Assembly (NCBI RefSeq): GCF_029945925.1
Contig: NZ_JAQSDN010000004.1
Coordinates: 1-64,000 of the forward strand
Length of the DNA stretch: 64,000 nucleotides
Reading direction: 5' to 3'
DNA from: Polaromonas sp.
GTDB lineage: Bacteria; Pseudomonadota; Gammaproteobacteria; Burkholderiales; Burkholderiaceae_C
The notes beneath the pieces are model-generated. The model worked only from the letters and a program-made list of their open reading frames with translations. It made no database searches and was not told where the DNA came from. Positions 1-11,910 of this stretch are shown here, one piece after another (within the stretch, counting starts at the first letter, position 1; each line of letters starts with the position of its first letter). The translations under genes and the position numbers were made by a program.

Positions 1-3000
1 TTCCTCGAGCCCGAAGCCGAGGAGTTTCCGTTCAAGTACAGCAAGGAGCAGGCGCATGAGCTGGCGCCCTACCTCGCCACCGAGCCGGCCACGCCGCTGC
101 TCAAAAGTTATCTCGCCGCCATCGACCGCACGCCCAAACGCACCATCGATTTCCTGGTCGGGCTGAACCAGAAACTGCAGCACGACATCAAGTACGCCAT
201 CCGCATGGAGCCGGGCGTGCAGACGCCGGAAGAAACCCTGCAGCTCGCCGTCGGCTCCTGCCGCGACACCGGCTGGCTCATGGTGCAGCTGTTTCGCCAC
301 CTCGGGCTGGCCGCACGTTTTGTCTCGGGTTACCTGATCCAGCTCAAGGCCGACGTCAAGTCGCTCGACGGCCCCAGCGGCGCCGAGGCCGACTTCACCG
401 ACCTGCACGCCTGGTGCGAGGTGTTCCTGCCCGGCGCCGGCTGGGTCGGCCTGGACCCGACCTCGGGCCTGATGGCCGGTGAAGGCCACATCCCGCTGGC
501 CTGCACGCCCGAGCCCTCAAGCGCCGCGCCGATTGAAGGCGGCGTCGATAAAAGCGAAGTGGACTTTGCCCACCACATGGGTGTGCAACGGATTTATGAG
601 TCGTCGCGCGTGACCCAGCCCTACACCGACGCGCTGTGGGCCGATGTGCTCAAGCTGGGCCACCAGGTGGACCAGGACCTGGTCGCCGGCGATGTGCGCC
701 TGACCATGGGCGGCGAGCCGACTTTTGTTGCCACGCAGGACCGCGATGCCGCCGAATGGAACATCGACGCGCTGGGCCCGACCAAACGCGGCTACGCGAC
801 CGAACTCGTGCAGAAGCTGCGCGCCGAATACGGCAACGGCGGCTTCCTGCATTTCGGCCAGGGCAAGTGGTACCCGGGCGAGCAGTTGCCGCGCTGGGCG
901 CTGAGCATTTTCTGGCGCAAGGACGGCCAGCCGGTCTGGCAGAACCCGGCGCTGTTCACCGACGAGCGCCAGCCCTGCAGCTACACCAGTGACGACGCGC
1001 GCCGATTTACCGAGACGCTGGCCGGCAAGCTGGGCCTGTCCGCCCAACACATCACCCCGGGTTATGAAGACACCTGGTACTACCTGTGGCGCGAGCGCCG
1101 CCTGCCGGTCAATGTCGATCCCTTCGACACCAAGCTCGACGATGCGATGGAGCGCGCCCGCCTGCGCCGCGTGTTCTCGCAGGGCCTCGATGCCGTGGTC
1201 GGCTACGTGCTGCCACTCAAGGTTCGCGAAGAAAGCGCAAAAGGCAAGGGCCCGCAATGGTCCACCGGCCCCTGGTTTTTCCGCGACGAACGCATGTATT
1301 TGATGCCGGGCGACTCGCCCATGGGTTACCGCCTGCCGCTGGACTCCGTGCCCTGGGTGTCGAAAACCGATTTCCCCTACATGACCGAGGCCGACCCGTT
1401 TGCGCCGCGGGACGAGCTGCCCTCCACCGCGGCCCTGGCCGCGCGTTACAACGCCGCCACCGGGCAAGCCGCACCAAGTCCCGCGCCTGCAGCGGCGGCA
1501 CCCGCCACCGGGCACAACAGTGCGAGCATGCTGGCCCAGTACATGGCGCGTTACATGACGGCCAGCGGCCCGCGCAATGAAGCCAGCCGCCTGCTGCAGT
1601 TCAAGCCGTCCACGGTCAGCACCGATGTACGCTTCAGCCAGACTCCAGTCAACACGGCAGCCCCCACCGCCCCGCCGGCGGCTGCGCCGGCGCCGGATAC
1701 TTCGGCCCGCATGCCCAAACCCGGCGAGTCCGCCGCCTGGCTGACCCGCACCGCGCTGTGTGTGGAAGTGCGCGACCCGACGCGCGCCAACGGCCCCCAG
1801 GACAAACCCAAAGCAGCACCGAAAGAAAAAGGCGCAAAGGCGGAGACAGGCGCGCTCTACATTTTCATGCCGCCGCTGGAGCGTCTGGAAGACTACCTGG
1901 ACCTGCTGGCGGCCGTGGAGGCCAGCGCGCAGACGCTGGGCCTGCAGATCGTGCTCGAAGGTTACCCGCCGCCACGCGATCCGCGCCTGAAGATGCTGCA
2001 GGTCACGCCCGACCCCGGCGTGATCGAGGTCAACATCCACCCGGCCTACAACTGGAACGAGCTGGTTGAACACACCGAGTTTCTGTACAAAATCGCGCAC
2101 GAGACACGCCTGTCGGCCGAAAAGTTCATGACCGACGGCCGCCACACCGGCACCGGCGGCGGCAACCACTTTGTGCTCGGCGGCGCCACACCGCCGGACA
2201 GCCCCTTCCTGCGCAAGCCGGAGATGCTGGGCAGCCTGATTGCCTACTGGCACAACCATCCGTCGCTGAGTTATCTGTTCTCGGGCATGTTCATCGGCCC
2301 GACCAGCCAGGCGCCGCGGGTGGACGAAGCGCGCAACGACCAGCTGTACGAGCTTGAAATCGCGCTGCGCGAAATCGCCGCCAACCGCGAGAAATACGGC
2401 CAGGACATGCCTCCATGGATCGTGGACCGCGCCTTGCGCAACATCCTGGTCGACGTCACCGGCAACACACACCGCAGCGAGTTCTGCATCGACAAGATGT
2501 ATTCGCCCGACTCGGCCACCGGCCGCCTCGGCCTGCTCGAGCTGCGTGCTTTTGAAATGCCGCCGCATGCCCGCATGAGCATCGTGCAGCAGCTGCTGCT
2601 GCGCGCGCTGGTCGCGCGTTTCTGGAACAAGCCTTACCACGGCCGCATGACGCGCTGGGGCACCGAGCTGCACGACCGTTTCCTGCTGCCGGGTTTTGTG
2701 CGCATGGATTTCGCCGACGTGCTGACCGAACTCAACGAAGCCGGTTACGCCTTTGACATGGCCTGGTTCGAACCCCATTTCGAGTTCCGCTTCCCGATGA
2801 TCGGCCAGGTGAAAGCCAACAGCATCGAGCTGACGCTGCGCAGCGCGCTGGAACCCTGGCATGTGATGGGCGAGGAAGGCTCGTCCGGCGGCACCGTGCG
2901 TTATGTGGACTCCTCGCTGGAGCGTGTCGAAGTCCATGTGACCGGCCTCAACGACAACCGCTATGTCATCACCGCCAACGGCCGCGCCCTGCCGCTGCAA

Positions 3001-3324
3001 AGCACCGGCACCGTTGGTGAGTACGTGGCCGGCGTGCGCTACAAGGCCTGGAACCCGCCCTCGGCCCTGCACCCGTCAATCGGCGTGCATGCGCCGCTGA
3101 CCTTTGACATCGTCGACACCTGGATGGAACGTTCGCTGGGCGGCTGCCAGTACCACGTGGCGCATCCGGGCGGCCTGAGCTACGACACGCTGCCGGTCAA
3201 CTCCTACGAAGCCGAAAGCCGGCGCCTCAACCGCTTCTTCCAGATGGGCCACACCGCGGGCAAGATGCGGGTCCAGCCGGCACAGCCGAGCCGGGAGTTT
3301 CCGTTCACGCTGGACCTGCGCTAA
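1..3324 (+). CDS. Transglutaminase-like / DUF2126 family protein (5' truncated by window edge)
   Basis: Frame 1 is open from base 1 (FLEPEAEEFPFKYSKEQ...), so the listed start at 205 is internal. Has transglutaminase core (GSCRDTGWLMVQLFRHLGLAARFVSGYL...DLHAWCEVFLPGAGWVGLDPTSG) followed by a long C-terminal DUF2126-like region (TMGGEPTFVATQDRDAAEWN, HTGTGGGNHFVLGG). Confidence 0.9.
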   Translation, partial: FLEPEAEEFPFKYSKEQAHELAPYLATEPATPLLKSYLAAIDRTPKRTIDFLVGLNQKLQHDIKYAIRMEPGVQTPEETLQLAVGSCRDTGWLMVQLFRHLGLAARFVSGYLIQLKADVKSLDGPSGAEADFTDLHAWCEVFLPGAGWVGLDPTSGLMAGEGHIPLACTPEPSSAAPIEGGVDKSEVDFAHHMGVQRIYESSRVTQPYTDALWADVLKLGHQVDQDLVAGDVRLTMGGEPTFVATQDRDAAEWNIDALGPTKRGYATELVQKLRAEYGNGGFLHFGQGKWYPGEQLPRWALSIFWRKDGQPVWQNPALFTDERQPCSYTSDDARRFTETLAGKLGLSAQHITPGYEDTWYYLWRERRLPVNVDPFDTKLDDAMERARLRRVFSQGLDAVVGYVLPLKVREESAKGKGPQWSTGPWFFRDERMYLMPGDSPMGYRLPLDSVPWVSKTDFPYMTEADPFAPRDELPSTAALAARYNAATGQAAPSPAPAAAAPATGHNSASMLAQYMARYMTASGPRNEASRLLQFKPSTVSTDVRFSQTPVNTAAPTAPPAAAPAPDTSARMPKPGESAAWLTRTALCVEVRDPTRANGPQDKPKAAPKEKGAKAETGALYIFMPPLERLEDYLDLLAAVEASAQTLGLQIVLEGYPPPRDPRLKMLQVTPDPGVIEVNIHPAYNWNELVEHTEFLYKIAHETRLSAEKFMTDGRHTGTGGGNHFVLGGATPPDSPFLRKPEMLGSLIAYWHNHPSLSYLFSGMFIGPTSQAPRVDEARNDQLYELEIALREIAANREKYGQDMPPWIVDRALRNILVDVTGNTHRSEFCIDKMYSPDSATGRLGLLELRAFEMPPHARMSIVQQLLLRALVARFWNKPYHGRMTRWGTELHDRFLLPGFVRMDFADVLTELNEAGYAFDMAWFEPHFEFRFPMIGQVKANSIELTLRSALEPWHVMGEEGSSGGTVRYVDSSLERVEVHVTGLNDNRYVITANGRALPLQSTGTVGEYVAGVRYKAWNPPSALHPSIGVHAPLTFDIVDTWMERSLGGCQYHVAHPGGLSYDTLPVNSYEAESRRLNRFFQMGHTAGKMRVQPAQPSREFPFTLDLR

Positions 3325-3342
3325 TGCTGAGAAATGTCTTCC

Positions 3343-3465
3343 CGTTCATGTTGAGCTTGTCGAAACGCCTCTACATCCAGGGCTGCAATGCTGTTTAGTC
3401 AGCCCCGCTCTCCCTGAGCTTGTCGAAGGGCTGCAAGGCTTCGACAGGCTCAGCCCGAACGGACA
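3343..3465. repeat. Dispersed repeat, family B, clustered copies in intergenic region
   Basis: ttgagcttgtcgaaacg ... ctgagcttgtcgaagggctgcaaggcttcgacaggctcagcccgaacggac; contains inverted cores gagcttgtcgaag / cttcgacaggctc. Confidence 0.8.
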
Positions 3466-3612
3466 ATCCCCCAACCTTCCGTCGAGCTTGCATTCGATCT
3501 GTCTTGCGACAGCAACAACGGCGGCCCATTGCCGTGTGATCGTGCGCTGAACCGCATCCCGATGCCGCATGGGTGGCCTGCAAGGTAAGCATAAAGGCAT
3601 ACTTGGGCCACC

Positions 3613-6411
3613 GTGGACAACAACCCCTCCCTTTTTGCAGCCGCCGCGCTGGAAGCACCTGGCGACCTGGCAGCAGCGTTGGCGCTGCCGGCGTCCGTCG
3701 GACATTTTGACGAGTTGCACGGCCGGACCCTGGACAAAGCCCCACCCCTGGCCAGTCAAATGCAGGGCCAGAGTCAAAGCCAGACCCAGCAAATGCTGCA
3801 GCTGGCGGGTACCGCCGTTGCGCCCGCTGCAGCGCCCGGCCCCACCGCTGCCCCGGCGTCCACCCTGGCGCCCGACTGGAGCCGGTTCTTCAATTTCCTG
3901 GGCGGCGACGGTTTTGACGACCTGAACCACCGCACCGCCAACCTGCAACGCCAGATCCGCGACAACGGCGTGACCTACAACGTCTATGCCGATGCCAACG
4001 GCCCGCAACGGCCCTGGTCGCTGGACCTGTTTCCGCTGGTCCTGTCGGCGCAGGACTGGGCGAAGATCGCCACCGGTGTGCAGCAGCGCGCCCGGCTGCT
4101 GGAGCGCATCCTGGCCGACGTGTACGGCCCGCAGCAGTTGCTGGCGCTGGGCCTGCTGCCTGCGGCGCTGGTGCAGGGCCACCCCGGTTACCTGCGCGCC
4201 ATGCACGGCGTGGTGCCGGCCGGCGGCACTTTTCTGCACATCGCCGCCTTTGACCTGGCGCGCGGCCCCGACGGGCGCTGGTGGGTGGTGTCGCAACGCA
4301 CCCAGGCGCCCTCGGGCCTGGGTTACCTGCTGGAAAACCGCCTGGCGATCTCGCGGCTTTTTCCCGAGGCCTTCCGCGAACTGAAGGTGCAGCGCCTGGC
4401 CGCCTCCTACAAGGCGCTGGTCGACGGCATGAAGGCGTCCAGCCCCGCGCATGCGCGCGGCGAGGAAAGCCGCATCGTGCTGCTGACCCCCGGCCCCTAC
4501 AACGAGACCTATTTCGAACATGCCTACCTCGCACGTTACCTCGGTCTGACCCTGGTGGAAGGCAGCGACCTGCTGGTGCGCGACGACAAGCTCTACCTCA
4601 AGACGCTGCAGGGGCTGGAGCCGGTGCACGGCCTGCTCAAGCGCCTGGACGACGAGTTTCTGGACCCACTGGAGCTGCGTTCCGACTCCACACTCGGCGT
4701 GCCCGGCCTGCTGCAGGCGATACGCGCCGGCAACGTGCTGGTGGCCAATGCCCCGGGTTCTGCTTTTCTCGAATCCAGCGCGCTGCTGGGTTTTCTGCCG
4801 GCACTGTCGCGCCACCTGCTCGACGAGCCGCTGGCCCTGCCTTCGCTGGCCACCTGGTGGTGTGGTGAGCAGGCCGCGCTGCAGGCGGTCCTGCCGCGCC
4901 TGAAGGAATGTGTCATCAAGGGCACCTATCCGGAGTCCGGCATTGAATCGGTGATTGGGCAGACGCTGTCCCGCCGCGAACTCGATGAATGGGCCGGCCG
5001 CCTGGTCCGGCGCAGCGAAGACTACACCGTGCAGGCCTACCTGCCGCTGTCCCAGACACCCACCTGGCAGGGGCAGAGGATCGCCCCGCGCTCGACCATG
5101 CTGCGTGTGTTTGCGGTAGCCGACGGCGCGGGCTCCTGGCAGGTCCTGCCGGGCGGGCTCGCGCGGCTGGCCGGCCCCAACGACAAGATTGCCTCCATGC
5201 AGCAAGGCGGCAGCAGCGCGGATGTGTGGGCGCTGGGCGAAGCCGCAGCCCCAGCCCCGGCGACCTCAGGCAGAACCACCGGTCCGGCGGCAGCCTGCAC
5301 CGACGCCGTGCCGCTTTCCCCGTCCGGAGTAGAACTGGGTGCTGCGCCGCGTGCGGCCATGCGCACCATGCACAAACCCCCGGTCACCAGCCGCGCCGCC
5401 GAAAACCTGTTCTGGCTGGGCCGTTATACCGAGCGCACCGAAAACGCCATCCGCATGGCCCAGCTGACGCTGCAGTCCCTCAACGGCGAAGACCAGTCTT
5501 CACAGCCACTGCTGGCCTGGCTGTCGGAGCTGTCCGTGAAAAACGGCCTGGTGCTTGACTCGGTGCCACCTGCCACACAGTCGCGCCGTGTGTTCGAGCG
5601 CTCACTGATTGCCAGCCTGGACGACACCCAGGACGCCGCCAGCGTGGGCTACAGCCTGCGCGCACTCAAAGGTGCGGCTTCGGCCGTGCGCGAACGGCTG
5701 TCGCAGGAACAGTGGCACGTGATCATGCGCGCCGAGGCCGATTTTTTCAGGCGCTGCGAGGCTTTCAGCGGATCCGACCACCCTGCGTCGCAGGCACTTG
5801 AATACTCGTCGGTCGAAGCCCTCGCGGCACTGGAGTCGGCCAGCGGCTTCCTGGCCGCCATGACCGGCGCGCAAACCGACCGCATGAGCCGCGACGACGG
5901 CTGGCGCCTGCTCAGCGCGGGGCGCCACATCGAACGGCTGAACACGCTGGCATCCTCGCTGATCCTCGGCCTTGAAACCGGCGCCGTGTTCGACGAAGGT
6001 GGCTTCGGCGCCATCCTCGCGCTGTTCGACAGCACCATCACCTTCCATGCCCAATACCAGCAGCAACGCGATGTGCGGGCGCTGCTGGACCTGCTGGTGC
6101 TGGACCGCGACAACCCGCGCTCGCTCGGCTGGGTCACCCAGACGCTGCGCGGCCGCCTTGCGCGCCTGGCCGAAAACACCGTGGGCGCACCGCAACCGGT
6201 ACCCGACCTGACGCCCACCCTGCCCGACCCGGGCAGCTGGCTGCTCAGCGAGCTGTGCACACCCGCGCCCGGCGCGAGGGACAGCGAACCGTACGCGGGC
6301 CTGCTGGCGCAACTCGAGCTGTGCTGCAGCGCCGCCTTCGAGCTCTCGGACACGCTGAGCCGGCGCTACTTCAGCCACGTGGCCCCGGACGAACACAGCC
6401 TGGGCGCCTGA
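3613..6411 (+). CDS. Circularly permuted type 2 ATP-grasp protein fused to alpha-E domain (DUF404/DUF407 + DUF403)
   Basis: 932 aa ORF. N-terminal part RQIRDNGVTYNVYAD...RPWSLDLFPLVL, LLTPGPYNETYFEHAYLARYLGLTLVEGSDL is typical of CP-ATP-grasp. C-terminal part SRAAENLFWLGRYTERTENAIRMAQ is typical of alpha-E. Confidence 0.9.
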   Translation: MDNNPSLFAAAALEAPGDLAAALALPASVGHFDELHGRTLDKAPPLASQMQGQSQSQTQQMLQLAGTAVAPAAAPGPTAAPASTLAPDWSRFFNFLGGDGFDDLNHRTANLQRQIRDNGVTYNVYADANGPQRPWSLDLFPLVLSAQDWAKIATGVQQRARLLERILADVYGPQQLLALGLLPAALVQGHPGYLRAMHGVVPAGGTFLHIAAFDLARGPDGRWWVVSQRTQAPSGLGYLLENRLAISRLFPEAFRELKVQRLAASYKALVDGMKASSPAHARGEESRIVLLTPGPYNETYFEHAYLARYLGLTLVEGSDLLVRDDKLYLKTLQGLEPVHGLLKRLDDEFLDPLELRSDSTLGVPGLLQAIRAGNVLVANAPGSAFLESSALLGFLPALSRHLLDEPLALPSLATWWCGEQAALQAVLPRLKECVIKGTYPESGIESVIGQTLSRRELDEWAGRLVRRSEDYTVQAYLPLSQTPTWQGQRIAPRSTMLRVFAVADGAGSWQVLPGGLARLAGPNDKIASMQQGGSSADVWALGEAAAPAPATSGRTTGPAAACTDAVPLSPSGVELGAAPRAAMRTMHKPPVTSRAAENLFWLGRYTERTENAIRMAQLTLQSLNGEDQSSQPLLAWLSELSVKNGLVLDSVPPATQSRRVFERSLIASLDDTQDAASVGYSLRALKGAASAVRERLSQEQWHVIMRAEADFFRRCEAFSGSDHPASQALEYSSVEALAALESASGFLAAMTGAQTDRMSRDDGWRLLSAGRHIERLNTLASSLILGLETGAVFDEGGFGAILALFDSTITFHAQYQQQRDVRALLDLLVLDRDNPRSLGWVTQTLRGRLARLAENTVGAPQPVPDLTPTLPDPGSWLLSELCTPAPGARDSEPYAGLLAQLELCCSAAFELSDTLSRRYFSHVAPDEHSLGA

Positions 6412-6443
6412 GCGTCCGGGGTCCGCTTTCCTTCTTTTTTTCC

Positions 6444-7388
6444 ATGCTGCTTCACCTTGTTCATGAGACGCGTTATGCGTACAGCCCCACCGTCGAAAGT
6501 GCCCACCATGTGCTGCACCTCAAGCCGGCCAGCCACGCCGGCCAGCAACTGCTGAGCCACCAGCTGACGATCAGCCCGCAACCGGCACGGCTGCAGGAAC
6601 GGACCGACGTGTACGGCAACACCCGCAGCTATTTCTCGCTGCACGCGCCGCATGACAAGCTGACGGTGGTCGCCGACAGCATCGTCTCCACCCTGGCGTT
6701 TGCCGCAACGCCGGAAGACGCGCCGGCAGGCCTGCCCTGGGAACAGGTGCGCGAGCAGTTCCGCTACCACGCCGGCGCCGCCTATGACAGCGCCTGCGAA
6801 TTCCTGTTCGCCTCGCCCTACATCCCGCGCGACGAGGCGTTTGCGGAATTCGCCCGGCCCAGCTTCACGCCCGGGCGTCCCTTGCCTGAAGCAGCGCAGG
6901 ACTTGATGGAACGCATCCACACCGGCATGGTCTATGACAGCGAAAGCACCGAGGTGGGCACGCCGGCGCTGGAGGCGCTGCAACTGGGCAAAGGCGTGTG
7001 CCAGGACTTTGCCCACATCATGGTCGCCTGCTGTCGCGCCATGGGTGTGCCGGCGCGTTATGTCAGCGGCTACCTGCTGACCACACCGGCACCCGGCCAG
7101 CCGCGCCTGATCGGCAGCGATGCCTCCCATGCCTGGGCCTCGGTCTATTGCCCGGTGGAAAGCGAGGCCGGCGGCCTGGCGCTGGCGGAAGGACAAAGCC
7201 CGGGCCTCTGGCTGGACTTCGACCCCACCAACAACCGCGCCCCGGGCGAGGACTATGTCACGCTGGCCACAGGCCGGGACTTCCTGGACGTCTCGCCGAT
7301 GCGCGGCGTGATACGCGGCGGCGCGCGCCATGTGCTGGACGTAGCCGTGACGATGACACCCATCGCCAAACTGCCCGAGCCCGAGTGA
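6444..7388 (+). CDS. Transglutaminase family protein
   Basis: MLLHLVHETRYAYSPTVESAHHVLHLKP... with GVCQDFAHIMVACCRAMGVPARYVSGYL and DASHAWASVYCP core (Cys-His-Asp). ATG at 6444 chosen over the upstream in-frame extension. Confidence 0.9.
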   Translation: MLLHLVHETRYAYSPTVESAHHVLHLKPASHAGQQLLSHQLTISPQPARLQERTDVYGNTRSYFSLHAPHDKLTVVADSIVSTLAFAATPEDAPAGLPWEQVREQFRYHAGAAYDSACEFLFASPYIPRDEAFAEFARPSFTPGRPLPEAAQDLMERIHTGMVYDSESTEVGTPALEALQLGKGVCQDFAHIMVACCRAMGVPARYVSGYLLTTPAPGQPRLIGSDASHAWASVYCPVESEAGGLALAEGQSPGLWLDFDPTNNRAPGEDYVTLATGRDFLDVSPMRGVIRGGARHVLDVAVTMTPIAKLPEPE

Positions 7389-7461
7389 ACGCAGCTCGCC
7401 TGCCGGGCCGCTGCATGCCCAGCGCTTCGCGGGCTAAAATTGCCGGAAGCCAGCCGCAATC

Positions 7462-7526
7462 GCTATCTTTTTCATAGCTACTTGCGCTCGCCCCATAAGG
7501 GCTAATGGCATATTTCATTCAAATTT
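7462..7526. repeat. Dispersed repeat, family A (GCTATC...ATAGCT...AAGGGCT...), copy 1
   Basis: gctatctttttcatagctacttgcgctcgccccataagggctaatggc; resembles copies at ~21417, ~41667, ~44095, ~55276 and ~62746. Confidence 0.65.
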
Positions 7527-7554
7527 TCTACCCATCCACTTTCTGGAGCACTTC

Positions 7555-8025
7555 ATGAGCACAGCCACCGGCCCCATCTACGACAAGCTGAAAACCCTGG
7601 GCATCACCCTGCCACCGGTCTCCACGCCGGCAGCGGCCTATGTACCTTTTGTGCAGACCGGGAAACTGATTTTCCTCTCCGGCCACATTGCCAAAAAAGA
7701 CGGCAAAGCCTGGGTCGGCCAGTTCGGCAAGAACATGAGCACCGAGGAAGGCAAGGCCGCGGCACGCGCCATTGCGATCGACCTCATGGGCACGCTGCAT
7801 GCAGCCGTCGGTGATCTCGGCAAGATCACACGCATCGTCAAGGTGATGAGCCTGGTCAACTCGACCGGCGACTTCACCGAGCAGCATCTGGTGACCAACG
7901 GCGCCAGCGAACTGCTCGGCGAAGTCTTCGGTTCTGCCGGCAGCCATGCACGCAGCGCGTTTGGTGTCGCGCAAATCCCCATGGGCGCCTGCGTCGAGAT
8001 CGAGCTGATCGCCGAAATGGAATAA
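7555..8025 (+). CDS. RidA (YjgF/YER057c/UK114) family protein
   Basis: FVQTGKLIFLSGHIAKKDGKAWVGQFGKNMSTEEGKAAARAIAIDLM...HARSAFGVAQIPMGACVEIELIAEM; preceded by ctggag. Confidence 0.9.
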   Translation: MSTATGPIYDKLKTLGITLPPVSTPAAAYVPFVQTGKLIFLSGHIAKKDGKAWVGQFGKNMSTEEGKAAARAIAIDLMGTLHAAVGDLGKITRIVKVMSLVNSTGDFTEQHLVTNGASELLGEVFGSAGSHARSAFGVAQIPMGACVEIELIAEME

Positions 8026-8224
8026 GCACACCCCGTGGAGGCTTCGCCTCCTCCCCCTTGCAGGGGCGGGCGCCTCTCGCCCGGCGAAGCCGGATCGCGG
8101 CCCCCGCTTGCAATGCGGTGTGGCAGCCTCTTGATCGGCACACGGTGCCCAATAGCCCGCCCGCAGCGCCGGCTTTGGCCCGGCGCTTAAACTTCATGGG
8201 TGCCGGCCATGACGCCGGCACAGC

Positions 8225-8466
8225 GTTCTCAGGGCGGGGCGAAATTCCCCACCGGCGGTGTTTGCGTGCAAACGCATCAGCCCGCGAGCGCCCGGCCTGG
8301 CCATTTTTAGTTCAGCGCGAGATTAGGCGCGTCGCCGCAGGCAGTGCTACGGCACGATAAGGCGGCGCAACGACATATCGCGTTGAATTGGAAATGGCAC
8401 CCGGGGTCAGCAGATTTGGTTCAACTCCAAAGCCGACGGTCACAGTCCGGATGAAAGAGAGCGCGA
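8225..8466 (+). promoter_or_regulatory. FMN riboswitch (RFN element)
   Basis: Conserved blocks gttctcagggcggggcgaaattccccaccggcggt, agcccgcgagcg, and gtcagcagatttggttcaactccaaagccgacggtcacagtccggatgaaagagagcg, 100 bp upstream of a lumazine synthase gene. Confidence 0.93.
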
Positions 8467-8566
8467 AGTCCATGGCCTTGCCGTGGGCTGGCGCCTGCGC
8501 GCCGGCCTGCCGGAGGCCACCGGCTCGTGCGCCCTGATTTCCGGTGACCGTTTTCAGGAGAAGCCC

Positions 8567-9067
8567 ATGAGTCAGAGAGATCCCCAAGCCGCCACCTTGC
8601 CGCAGCAACACCCTGCCAGGTTCTGCTTCATCCAGGCCGGCTGGCACGCCGACATCGTCAACCCCGGCCGCGATGCCTTCCTGGCAGAGATGGCCAGACA
8701 GGGCGTGCCGCAGCAGGACATCGACTTGATGGAGGTACCCGGCGCCTTCGAGATACCCCTGCATGCACAGCAGTTGGCGCGCTCAGGACGCTACGCCGGC
8801 ATCGTGGCCTGTGGCTTGGTGGTGGACGGCGGCATCTACCGCCATGAGTTCGTCGCCGATGCCGTGATCAGCGGCCTGATGCGGGTGCAGCTCGACACCG
8901 GAGTGCCGGTGTTTTCGGCGGTGCTGACACCCCACCACTTCCACGAACATGAGGAGCATCGCCGCTTCTTCAGCGCGCACTTTGTGGTCAAAGGCACCGA
9001 GGTCGCGCAAGCCTGCCTGCGCACAGTCGCCAGCTTGCGGCAGCTGGCAGGGCTGGCACCGGCCTGA
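8567..9067 (+). CDS. ribH2: 6,7-dimethyl-8-ribityllumazine synthase, type II (RibH2-like)
   Basis: FCFIQAGWHADIVNPGRDAF...DLMEVPGAFEIPLHAQQLARSGRYAGIVACGLVVDGGIYRHEFVADAVISGLMRVQLDTGVPVFSAVLTPHHFHEHEEHRRFF resembles the Brucella-type RibH2 pattern; downstream of the FMN riboswitch. Confidence 0.88.
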   Translation: MSQRDPQAATLPQQHPARFCFIQAGWHADIVNPGRDAFLAEMARQGVPQQDIDLMEVPGAFEIPLHAQQLARSGRYAGIVACGLVVDGGIYRHEFVADAVISGLMRVQLDTGVPVFSAVLTPHHFHEHEEHRRFFSAHFVVKGTEVAQACLRTVASLRQLAGLAPA

Positions 9068-9103
9068 CCCAACCTGACCTTGGCGAAGCACTTCCATGCT
9101 GGT

Positions 9104-9182
9104 GACCCTTCGACAGGCTCAGGACAGGCCCCTTCGACCCTTCGTCAAGCTCAGGACAGGCCAAGCCCAGGGCGAACGGTCG
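9104..9182. repeat. Dispersed repeat, family B (CTTCGACAAGCTCAGGnCGAACGG type), two partial copies in tandem
   Basis: cccttcgacaggctcaggacaggccccttcgacccttcgtcaagctcaggacaggccaagcccagggcgaacggt; same core at 3343-3463 and 59735-59797. Confidence 0.8.
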
Positions 9183-9198
9183 AGCGGACAGTTGCTTC

Positions 9199-11823
<2,625 letters not shown>

Positions 11824-11910
11824 GACAGATTGATCGTTGGGCAGAAATAGGGACGTTCTCGGCCAGACTGCGCACAGTACAGCAGGCCAACTATGCATTA
11901 TCGCCCGGCA

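Noticed and set aside
517-3072. 851-aa minus-strand ORF antisense to the DUF2126 protein
   Set aside because: Same GC-driven antisense artefact; no recognisable motif, while the plus strand encodes a clear family member.
3346-5205. 619-aa minus-strand ORF opposite the ATP-grasp gene
   Set aside because: Antisense artefact, and its C-terminal part is translated dispersed repeat (LSLSKP, TSSGRAG).
8037-8110. ggaggcttcgcctcc hairpin and following GC-rich stretch as a CRISPR or terminator
   Set aside because: A hairpin is present but without a U-run, and there are no regularly spaced repeats; probably another common GC-rich palindrome.
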